A DNA stretch of 64,000 nt from Lachnospiraceae bacterium (GTDB lineage: Bacteria > Bacillota > Clostridia > Lachnospirales > Lachnospiraceae): NCBI GenBank assembly GCA_902363555.1, contig CABJAM010000003.1, positions 558,001 to 622,000 of the forward strand, given 5' to 3'. The notes below the pieces were generated by a model that did no database searches, had not been told where the DNA came from, and saw only the letters and a list, made by a program, of their open reading frames with translations. The position numbers were made by a program, and so were the translations under genes. Shown here in pieces: positions 57,681-64,000 of this stretch. Within the stretch, counting starts at the first letter, position 1. Each line of letters starts with the position of its first letter.

Positions 57681-58814
57681 ATGCACGTTTTATCCATCAA
57701 ACCTGAAATGGTTTTGTATTTTTATATGGCCAACTGTATTGCCGTTCTTATCTTTAATATTATCTATATATTTATCGACAAATACCAGGGCCGCCGCAAT
57801 AAGAAACGCAGTACCCGGCTTGAGGCAATGATACGCGGACAACTGGAGCTTTTGGCGGCGGGCAGGCCGGTGGCGCCGGAGCATATAAAGCAGCTTAAAC
57901 GGATGTTAAAGCGGCTGACAAAGCTGAAAGCTTTTGAGGATTCCCTGGGCGCTGTGCCGTCAAAGGCGCTGGACGGATATGTACGGCAGCTACGCCCGGT
58001 ATTTATAGCCCTGACGTCGGTTTATGAAAAAAGAGACTTTATTGAGCAGGCTTATTTTGCCTGGCTTATTGAAAAACTGGGCGTTGATCGGGGGCAGGTT
58101 TCCTATGACGCCATCATCAACCTTCTTCTGTCCATGGTTTCCCGCCCGGATGTCCATGTGCGGGAAAATGCGCTGAAGGCGCTGTATTCCATCGGTTTTG
58201 CAGATGCGGTCCTGTCGGCCTGGACGATTATGGAAAACGGTGAGATCAATCACAGTGTCAAGCTGCTCACCGACGGCCTTTTAAGCTTTAGCGGTGACCG
58301 GCAGGCACTGGCAGAGCTTTTGTATTCCCGGAGAAAGCATTTTTCTCAAAGGCTGAACCTGCCGGTCATGCAGTTTATCCGTTTTGAGAGCGGGAACTTT
58401 TGCCAGGAATTTTTAGAGCTTTTGCAACAGGACGCGGAGGATAAGGAACTGCGCCTGGAAGCGATCCGCTATCTGGGCCGTTATCCTTACGCTCCGGCCC
58501 GCGGTACACTCCAGCAGTTGATCCGTTATGAGGAATATATTGACTGGGAATTTGCCGCCATGTCGGCCAGAGCCCTGGCCAATTATCCGGGGGCGGATAC
58601 GGAAACCGCATTAAAGGAAGGGCTGCACGCCAGAAACTGGTACGTTCGCCTCAACTGTGCGGAAGCACTGGTGGATGGCCTTAAGCTTCCCGTGCTGAAG
58701 CTTTACGATGTTTATAACAGCCGGGACCGGTATGCCCGGGAAATCCTGCAATATGTTTCCGAAAAGTCCGATATAAAGAACCAAAGCTTAAAGCTGGAGG
58801 ACGTCGATGTTTGA
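57681..58814 (+). CDS. HEAT-repeat protein with N-terminal membrane helix
   Basis: The 377-residue protein has one helix (about 10-35) and then a long run of alpha-helical repeats: LLSMVSRPDVHVRENALKALYSIG, EDKELRLEAIRYLGRYP, FAAMSARALANYPG and RNWYVRLNCAEALVDG. These are HEAT/Armadillo-like units, cytoplasmic in this topology. It probably scaffolds the adjacent synthase. The stop lies eight bases inside the GT2 gene. Confidence 0.8.
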   Translation: MHVLSIKPEMVLYFYMANCIAVLIFNIIYIFIDKYQGRRNKKRSTRLEAMIRGQLELLAAGRPVAPEHIKQLKRMLKRLTKLKAFEDSLGAVPSKALDGYVRQLRPVFIALTSVYEKRDFIEQAYFAWLIEKLGVDRGQVSYDAIINLLLSMVSRPDVHVRENALKALYSIGFADAVLSAWTIMENGEINHSVKLLTDGLLSFSGDRQALAELLYSRRKHFSQRLNLPVMQFIRFESGNFCQEFLELLQQDAEDKELRLEAIRYLGRYPYAPARGTLQQLIRYEEYIDWEFAAMSARALANYPGADTETALKEGLHARNWYVRLNCAEALVDGLKLPVLKLYDVYNSRDRYAREILQYVSEKSDIKNQSLKLEDVDV

Positions 58815-60405
58815 TACAATAAAATGGTTTTATTCCGCTGTGGGTGTGATCTTTGTCATTTATCTTCTGGGCTACTCCACATTTCTGCTGGCGTCCGTCC
58901 TGCTTGGGGCACTGGAGCTGTACAGGGATCGAAAGCGGCTGCGTTACCATAATGAACTGACCCATGACTACTATGTGCCGGTATCCGTTATTGTTCCGGC
59001 TTACAACGAGGAGATAACCGTCGCCGATACGGTGCGTTCCCTACTGACACTGGATTACAGACTTTTTGAAATTGTGGTTGTGGACGATGGCTCAAAGGAT
59101 GCCACCACACAGGTGCTGATCGATGCTTTCCATTTAAAAAAGGTCAGCCGTCCCATCAACCGTCGGGTGAAATGTAAAAAAGAGATCCATGTGTATGAAG
59201 CGCTTATAAATAATGTCCATCTGACGCTGATCCAAAAGGAAAATGGCGGCAAGGCGGATGCCCTGAATATGGGGATCAACGCGTCGCGCTATCCTTATTT
59301 TATTTGTATGGACGCCGATAGCGCCCTGCAAAAGGACTCCCTGACAAATATTGTCCGCCCGGTAATGGAGGACGATACCATCGTCGCTGTGGGAGGGATG
59401 GTAAGAATATCCAATTGCGCCACGCTCCATAATGGACGATTGGTCGATTATCATATTCCATGGAATCCGGTGGTGGGCACGCAGATATTGGAATATGACC
59501 GGTCATTTATGGCTTCGCGGATATTTCTTGATAAATTCAATGGCAATCTGATCATTTCCGGGGCCTTCGGATTGTTTAAGAAGGATGCGGTCATGGATGT
59601 GGGCGGCTATGATACGACGACCATGGGAGAGGATATGGAGCTGGTGGTCAAGCTTCATGCTTTCTGCCGTATGAACAAGCTGCCGTACAGTATCCGCTAT
59701 GCCCCGGATGCGATATGCTGGAGCCAGTGCCCGTCCACCATAAAGGATCTGCGCAAGCAGCGCCGCCGCTGGTATCTGGGGCTTTATCAGTGTCTTAAAA
59801 AGCATCGTAAAATGTTTTTTTCACCGGGCTTTGGCGTTGTGGGCTACGTATCCTACTTATATTATCTGCTCTATGAGCTGCTGTCGCCATTTATCGAGCT
59901 TTTTGGCCTGCTGACCATTGCCATGGCCTATGCGGTCAATTTGATCAACGTACCGTTTATGATTTTGTTTTTTATGATTTATGCCGCATATGGTGCTGTG
60001 CTGACCATCACTGCCTTTTTTGCACGGATCTATACCCAGAATATAAAGCTGTCGGTGCTGGATGTGGTCAAAGCTGTCTATCTGTGCATCGTCGAGAGCG
60101 TGTGCTTCCGTTTTATCCAGGCATTCACGCGGATGACCGCATTTTTCGGATATAAGAAAAAGAAAAACGTCTGGGGCCAGATCCAGAGACAGAAGATGAA
60201 TCTGGATAAGCCTGAAAATAAGGCGGCGGAGGAGAGCAGTGCTCTGGAAAAACCTGAAAATAGGCCATCGGGGGAGAGCGGTGCTCTGGAAAAAACTGAA
60301 AATAAGCCGGCGGGGAAGAGCAATGTTATGGAAAATGACAAGAGAGCGCGCAATGCTCTGAAAAATGATAAGGGAGAGGAGGGCTGTGATAATGCGAAGC
60401 GTTAA
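58807..60405 (+). CDS. processive family 2 glycosyltransferase with charged repeat tail
   Basis: The 532-residue protein has an N-terminal helix, a GT2 catalytic domain and a cluster of C-terminal helices. Processive signature residues are in VIVPAYNEE, VVVDDGSKDAT, NGGKADALNMG, CMDADSALQ, MGEDMELVVK and QRRRWYLG (QxxRW, about 318-325). This pattern is shared with cellulose, hyaluronan and PgaC-type synthases. No PilZ domain is attached, so c-di-GMP sensing would need a partner. The last about 65 residues are a charged tail made of 14-residue repeats. It lies next to the GGDEF-EAL gene, overlapping by 14 bases. Confidence 0.92.
   Translation: MFDTIKWFYSAVGVIFVIYLLGYSTFLLASVLLGALELYRDRKRLRYHNELTHDYYVPVSVIVPAYNEEITVADTVRSLLTLDYRLFEIVVVDDGSKDATTQVLIDAFHLKKVSRPINRRVKCKKEIHVYEALINNVHLTLIQKENGGKADALNMGINASRYPYFICMDADSALQKDSLTNIVRPVMEDDTIVAVGGMVRISNCATLHNGRLVDYHIPWNPVVGTQILEYDRSFMASRIFLDKFNGNLIISGAFGLFKKDAVMDVGGYDTTTMGEDMELVVKLHAFCRMNKLPYSIRYAPDAICWSQCPSTIKDLRKQRRRWYLGLYQCLKKHRKMFFSPGFGVVGYVSYLYYLLYELLSPFIELFGLLTIAMAYAVNLINVPFMILFFMIYAAYGAVLTITAFFARIYTQNIKLSVLDVVKAVYLCIVESVCFRFIQAFTRMTAFFGYKKKKNVWGQIQRQKMNLDKPENKAAEESSALEKPENRPSGESGALEKTENKPAGKSNVMENDKRARNALKNDKGEEGCDNAKR
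60202..60327 (+). repeat. 42-bp in-frame tandem repeat in the GT2 tail
   Basis: Units begin at 60202, 60244 and 60286 and encode LDKPENKAAEESSA, LEKPENRPSGESGA and LEKTENKPAGKSNV. Confidence 0.85.
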
Positions 60406-62383
60406 TGTTAGCCAAAGCGCTGTGTTTCTGAAAAATAAATACGCAGGGCACAGGTTGTGCCTGTCTGTTCTTGCTTTTATGAGCGCGCTGATCCTGGGCG
60501 TTATCCCGGTATTTGCTGCTGAGGCGGATGACGCTGTGGAATCAGATGAGGTTTATATTGCGGGAATGCCGGATGCCTGGCCATTGGAGTATTATGACCG
60601 GCAAAGCGGCACCTACAAAGGTGTGTGGACGGATTTACTGCAAATAACGGCGGAGAACGCCGGAATCCGGGTCCGGTACATTGAGCCGTCTTCTGAGGAC
60701 CGGCGGTTGTCATTGGCAAAAAAACGGCAGGTGGATGCCGTGTCAGCCATCGGTTTAAGCGATGATGAGCTTACCGGGGCCGGTCTGGTCCACGGAGCAC
60801 AGGGGCTCTCCTTTTATGAGGACGGTCATCTTATGAATATGGCGCTGGCCTATACGGAAAGTATGCCCTTAGCCGTCCGGGAAGCTTTGGAGCGTGGGTT
60901 AGAAGATATCGACGAAGATCAGTTATCGGCTTTATTTATGAAATATTCAGTAAAAGCGGACGGGCCAAATCAGTGGACGGTTGTATTCCTTGGGGTATCT
61001 GCTGCCATGATGCTTGTGGCCGTCTGGCTGCTGATCCTGTTTGTGCGCAAAAGACGTCTGCTGCAGCGGACCTTATATGTGGATGATGTGACCCAGTCGG
61101 ACAACTTTCAGAGCTGGAAGAAAAAATACGGGGAGCAGATCACCTACGAAAACTGCCAGCATTATGCAGTTTTATATATGTATACCGGCGTTGAGAGTAT
61201 CAGCCGCATTTATGGCCTTCGGGAAGCCTCCCGGGCCCTCAGGCTGATCGCCAGTGCCTGCGGGGCGGTCATCAAGGAGCCGGAGGGCGTCGCCGCGCGT
61301 TTTAATGAATATAACTTTGTCATATACATACAGTATACCAGTGTTGAATCCATCAAAGACCGGCTTAAAAAGATATATAATCTGATCCAGGACGAACTGA
61401 CGGAACAGAAGAAAAAGTACTTTCTGGATATGCATACGGGCATTTATTGCCTGACCAATAGAGACACGGACCCTCTGCGTGCTGTCCAGTTCAGTGAGGT
61501 GACCATGGAATACGCCCGGAAAAATGTTTTGGATTGCAGCGTATACAGTGAGCTCATAGAGCAGAAAACCATTGCCGGCTATGCCATGGAACACGAGGTG
61601 ATCCATGGCATGATCCAGCATGAATTTGTCATGTACCTGCAGCCGGTCGTCCATCTGGCCGATGGCAGTGTGTGCGGCGCCGAAGCGCTGGCGCGCTGGC
61701 GTCATCCGAACCGTGGCCTGCTCACCCCGGAGGAATTTATGGGGATCGTGAAGCGCAAGCAATTGACCGGAAAGCTGAATATGGACATCTTTGAGCAGGG
61801 CTGCCGTCTTTTAAAGGCGCAAAAGGAGAAGGGCCGCACCATGACAATGGTTTTCAATTTTACCGTGGAAAATGTGGGCGATCTCCAATTTGCCCGGAGC
61901 CTGCATGATACGGCCAGGCGGTATGACCTTCAACCGGAGCAGATGATCATTCAACTGAATCAGGTGGTGGAGATCAGCCGTTCCAGAGCCTACATGCAGA
62001 CCTTAAAGCAACTGGCAGATTATGGCTTTGATGTTTACCTGGCAGGTCTTGAGCTGGACCGGGTATTCTTCGATTACCTGGAATGTAACATCCGGGGGAT
62101 AAAACTCCGCCGGGAGCTGATTCGGCAGCTTGAGCGCCCGGAGGGCCGCAAGGTCGTGGAGGGGATCGTCAATTTCTGTCACGACCTTGGACTTCGGGTG
62201 CTGTGCACCGGTATTGAAAACGAGGCTCAGGCAGGGTTTCTTAAAAAACTTGGGTGCGAGCTGGCTTCGGGTTATTATTTTTACTATCCTTTGAGCCTGG
62301 AGGCGTTTGAACAGGTGGTGGGAGAGGGGAGTAAAACAGAGACGGGAACGAAGGCTGAAAAGCTGGTGATGGAAGAAAAGTAG
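60392..62383 (+). CDS. membrane protein with SBP3-like sensor and degenerate GGDEF and EAL domains
   Basis: The 663-residue protein has a signal/anchor helix, a short extracellular SBP_bac_3-like region (VYIAGMPDAWPLEYYD to about 150), a helix near 205-225, a degenerate GGDEF domain (FNEYNF replaces GGDEF) and an EAL domain from about 400. The EAL motif is kept (AEALARWRHP), but later catalytic positions are lost: AGLELD where DDFGTG is expected, IKLRREL where KxD is expected, and CTGIENEAQ where AEGVE is expected. It therefore probably binds rather than cleaves c-di-GMP. Its place in the exopolysaccharide locus suggests a control role. The start is ATG 60392 with GGAGAGGAGGG ahead. Confidence 0.85.
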   Translation: MRSVNVSQSAVFLKNKYAGHRLCLSVLAFMSALILGVIPVFAAEADDAVESDEVYIAGMPDAWPLEYYDRQSGTYKGVWTDLLQITAENAGIRVRYIEPSSEDRRLSLAKKRQVDAVSAIGLSDDELTGAGLVHGAQGLSFYEDGHLMNMALAYTESMPLAVREALERGLEDIDEDQLSALFMKYSVKADGPNQWTVVFLGVSAAMMLVAVWLLILFVRKRRLLQRTLYVDDVTQSDNFQSWKKKYGEQITYENCQHYAVLYMYTGVESISRIYGLREASRALRLIASACGAVIKEPEGVAARFNEYNFVIYIQYTSVESIKDRLKKIYNLIQDELTEQKKKYFLDMHTGIYCLTNRDTDPLRAVQFSEVTMEYARKNVLDCSVYSELIEQKTIAGYAMEHEVIHGMIQHEFVMYLQPVVHLADGSVCGAEALARWRHPNRGLLTPEEFMGIVKRKQLTGKLNMDIFEQGCRLLKAQKEKGRTMTMVFNFTVENVGDLQFARSLHDTARRYDLQPEQMIIQLNQVVEISRSRAYMQTLKQLADYGFDVYLAGLELDRVFFDYLECNIRGIKLRRELIRQLERPEGRKVVEGIVNFCHDLGLRVLCTGIENEAQAGFLKKLGCELASGYYFYYPLSLEAFEQVVGEGSKTETGTKAEKLVMEEK

Positions 62384-62410
62384 ATGAAAGAATGAGATTA
62401 TTAGTAAAAG

Positions 62411-62451
62411 GCCGCCGGATTTTGGAAAATTCAAAATCCCGGCGGCTTTTT
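62411..62451 (+). terminator. terminator at the end of the exopolysaccharide locus
   Basis: GCCGCCGGATTTTG (62411-62424) pairs with CAAAATCCCGGCGGC (62432-62446) with one bulge, then T5. Family B copy 4 begins next. Confidence 0.85.
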
Positions 62452-62499
62452 GCGCGAAGCAAGGAGCCACATTCTGGCGAAACGGAGTGAAGCCGGATT
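62452..62499. repeat. terminator-coupled repeat, family B, shortened copy 4
   Basis: GCGCGAAGCAAGGAGCCACA is joined to TTCTGGCGAAACGGAGTGAAGCCGGA, so the internal hairpin is missing. It abuts the stop codon of the RpiR gene. Confidence 0.75.
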
Positions 62500-63282
62500 C
62501 TATTCTGCTAAGTACAGCTTACGGTACTCAATGGAGAGCAGTGATACAAGCATGTCGAAGCAGAAGGAATCCACAATATGAAGGTTGCCGTTAAAGCAAA
62601 GCAGGAAATCCGCCAGCTTGTTGAGCTTTGAATACTTCGTATTGGAAATCAAAATGATCTTTACATGGTTCGCCTTTAGAAGCGTAATAATGTCATCAAT
62701 ATATTTGGCTTCCAGTCGTTCCGGCTTTAATATGACGGCGATACTGTCTTCTCCCAGTGTTTTCGCGTATTCTGTCTGGTCCTGGGGCGTCTGACAGAAG
62801 GTGACCTCATGCTTGGTCATCAGCAGATCGGCCTGCAGATACTGAAGCTGATAGGAGGGCACGCATGAAAACAGACCAACCCTCTGGTGGCTGTGGAGAC
62901 TTTCAACAATCTCGTGGATATATTCTTTGGGAAAGGACTTCTTCAGGCTTTCCGAATACTGGCTGATCTGAAAAAGGAAAGATGCGCTTTCGCTGTCCTC
63001 GCCGTCGAAAGATGTGTCCACTGAGACAAAACGGTTGTTATAATTATAATTGGATACCGCCTGCGCCAATTCGCTTTTAAAGGAGCCATAGGAATCGTAC
63101 CCCAATTTTTTGCAGAAACGGCTGATTGTCGGTGCCGAAACATAGCACATTTCAGCAATCTCATGGATACTGGCATTTTTGATCCGGTCCAGATTTTGCA
63201 AAATATTCTGTGCGACTTTGTAATAAATATCCGATGGGCTCGTGCAGTTTAAAAAATTGATGAGTGCAATGTATGCATTCAA
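62500..63282 (-). CDS. RpiR/MurR family transcriptional regulator
   Basis: The 260-residue protein has an RpiR HTH at 15-75 (IKNASIHEIAEMCYVSAPTISRFCKKLGY) and a SIS domain in the C-terminal half that binds phosphosugars (VGLFSCVPSYQLQYLQADLLMTK, then VKIILISNTKYS). Its start is the TTG at 63282 with AAGGAGG seven bases before, as the first codons match the family start. RpiR regulators control sugar catabolism. Its target is not obvious: nearby genes are the exopolysaccharide locus on the other strand. Confidence 0.88.
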   Translation of the reverse strand: MNAYIALINFLNCTSPSDIYYKVAQNILQNLDRIKNASIHEIAEMCYVSAPTISRFCKKLGYDSYGSFKSELAQAVSNYNYNNRFVSVDTSFDGEDSESASFLFQISQYSESLKKSFPKEYIHEIVESLHSHQRVGLFSCVPSYQLQYLQADLLMTKHEVTFCQTPQDQTEYAKTLGEDSIAVILKPERLEAKYIDDIITLLKANHVKIILISNTKYSKLNKLADFLLCFNGNLHIVDSFCFDMLVSLLSIEYRKLYLAE

Positions 63283-64000
63283 AGCGATGCCTCCTTAAAA
63301 TGACTTTATCGAGTGTTAATAATTTCACTTTGTGGAACCGTTCAGAGGGGCCGAACCGAAAAGCATATGACCTCGTATATGGCCATTAGAAATTGCTTTG
63401 CGATGGGCCCCATATGCCCGTGACCTTTTCGATTTCGTGCGGTTGTACGGTTTGCACAGTAAATGTGCAAAATGATCTGAACTGTTTCCACTTTGTACAA
63501 TAACGGCGGACTTTCGTTCGGCCGTTTTTTGCTTAAAAAAATAGTGTGAAAACGACCAGCAGGTTTTTTGCTAGTATTCTTTGGGATATGACTTTGAACT
63601 GCTGATTGTAGTCTTTTGACCACCGGCTTTTTCCTTTTGTGTAAGGATTAATTGAGTTGTGGTGGTTTGCTTGGGAATATACGTTGTTTTTATTATACAA
63701 TGAAATGACTGGATTTGCAATAAGGGAATAGGGAGTTAGTGGGGATTGCGGGGGATGACTCAATTGTGGGGGAGGTTCTAGAGAGGAGATGGGTAGTGAG
63801 CGGTGTTGGCGGAAACGGAAAGTAGGAAATTGTTCATTGTGGTTTTAATGGGCAACTTTGGGAATGGGATGGAGCGTTGATTGAGAGAGAAGGAGCGTAC
63901 AGGAGGAGGGGAGGAAAGGTTTTAGATGTGTAAGGTGTGAAGTGTAGGGATGTGCTTGGCGGGCAAAATGAATGAAATTCGGAAAAGGGAATTTGTAAGG
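63283..64000. other. gene-free right edge of the window
   Basis: 63283-63500 holds a CATAT...ATATG palindrome (around 63363-63380) and family C remnants (GAACCGTTC near 63336 and GAACTGTTTC near 63478). An orphan terminator is at 63502-63530. From about 63640 to 64000 the plus strand is very poor in C and rich in G with no open frame of note. A possible rightward promoter (TTGGGA 63671-63676, 17 bases, TATACA 63694-63699) has no gene visible within the window. Confidence 0.6.
63502..63530 (+). terminator. orphan rho-independent terminator
   Basis: AACGGC (63502-63507) pairs with GCCGTT (63521-63526), then T4. No plus-strand gene ends here, so it may belong to a short transcript or a leader. 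Confidence 0.65.

Noticed and set aside
63533..63763. 76-codon minus-strand open frame in the right-edge spacer
   Set aside because: The frame lies in the skewed region, has no ribosome binding site and no domain.
1..64000. CRISPR arrays, tRNA/rRNA genes, insertion sequences, prophage or integrase
   Set aside because: I looked for regular spaced repeats, tRNA TPsiC-loop sequences, transposase motifs and phage modules in all spacers and found none. The CARF nuclease was the only CRISPR-linked signal.

Overview
The window looks like a chromosomal segment of a gut-type Clostridia, most likely Lachnospiraceae. The evidence is mid-range base composition, Gram-positive ribosome binding sites (AGGAGG-like) before nearly every gene, lipoprotein signal peptides, YesM/YesN-type and LytTR/GHKL-type two-component systems, a two-gene SufC/SufB-like Fe-S scaffold, MtaA-like, DUF2284 and YkgJ proteins, and no respiratory genes. 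The genus cannot be fixed from the sequence alone. I see no rRNA, tRNA, integrase, phage module, insertion sequence or CRISPR array. Most genes are on the plus strand; six blocks run leftward (trmO; the DUF2975-like/HTH/lipoprotein operon; a dicarboxylate symporter; a Cof-type HAD phosphatase; an RpiR regulator).

Layout. 1-6.8 kb: end of a UvrC-like gene, a transglutaminase, trmO, an sce7726 nuclease-like gene, a small HTH/membrane-protein/lipoprotein operon, a LURP-one protein and a DJ-1/PfpI protein. 6.9-11.1 kb: lipoprotein, LytTR regulator, GHKL kinase, YhfC-type membrane protease and a PI-PLC-like enzyme. 11.4-15.2 kb: a FAD/Rieske fusion, then a GyrI-like, WYL regulator, TfoX-C and GNAT operon. 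15.5-26 kb: YesM/YesN pair, a carbohydrate ABC importer (binding protein plus two permeases) and two type-B carboxylesterases without signal peptides, which suggests import of an acylated substrate that is deacylated inside the cell. 26-39.6 kb: housekeeping and small enzymes (Ogt, NimA-like, HAD, YkgJ, DUF2284, YaaA, Bcp, OYE, MBL) together with a CARF-type (DUF1887/Card1-like) nuclease that has no CRISPR locus nearby. 39.9-43.2 kb: a BioB-like radical SAM enzyme, an MtaA/UroD-like protein fused to a thioredoxin-like domain, and a CobW-family GTPase. 45.4-49.9 kb: minimal Suf pair, an 8-oxoguanine-deaminase-like amidohydrolase and enolase. 50.2-51.4 kb: a Gfo/Idh/MocA dehydrogenase with codon use unlike its neighbours. 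51.7-62.4 kb: an eight-gene exopolysaccharide-like locus (secreted TIM-barrel protein, VTC/polyphosphate-polymerase domain, DUF4956, CotH kinase, GH-like protein, HEAT protein, processive GT2, degenerate GGDEF-EAL). 62.5 kb: RpiR regulator, then a gene-free, C-poor right edge.

The least explained signals lie between the genes. At least three dispersed palindromic element families occur. Family A has two hairpins with compensatory base changes and sits mostly in 5' leaders just after promoters. Family B is a roughly 75-85 base element that each time starts directly after the T-tract of a terminator and also shows compensatory stem changes. Family C is a short GAAC(A/T)GTTAC palindrome found in many gene junctions. 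The best candidates for undescribed biology are families A and B, the exopolysaccharide locus with its apparently catalytically dead c-di-GMP protein, the radical SAM/MtaA-thioredoxin/CobW cluster, and the stand-alone CARF nuclease.
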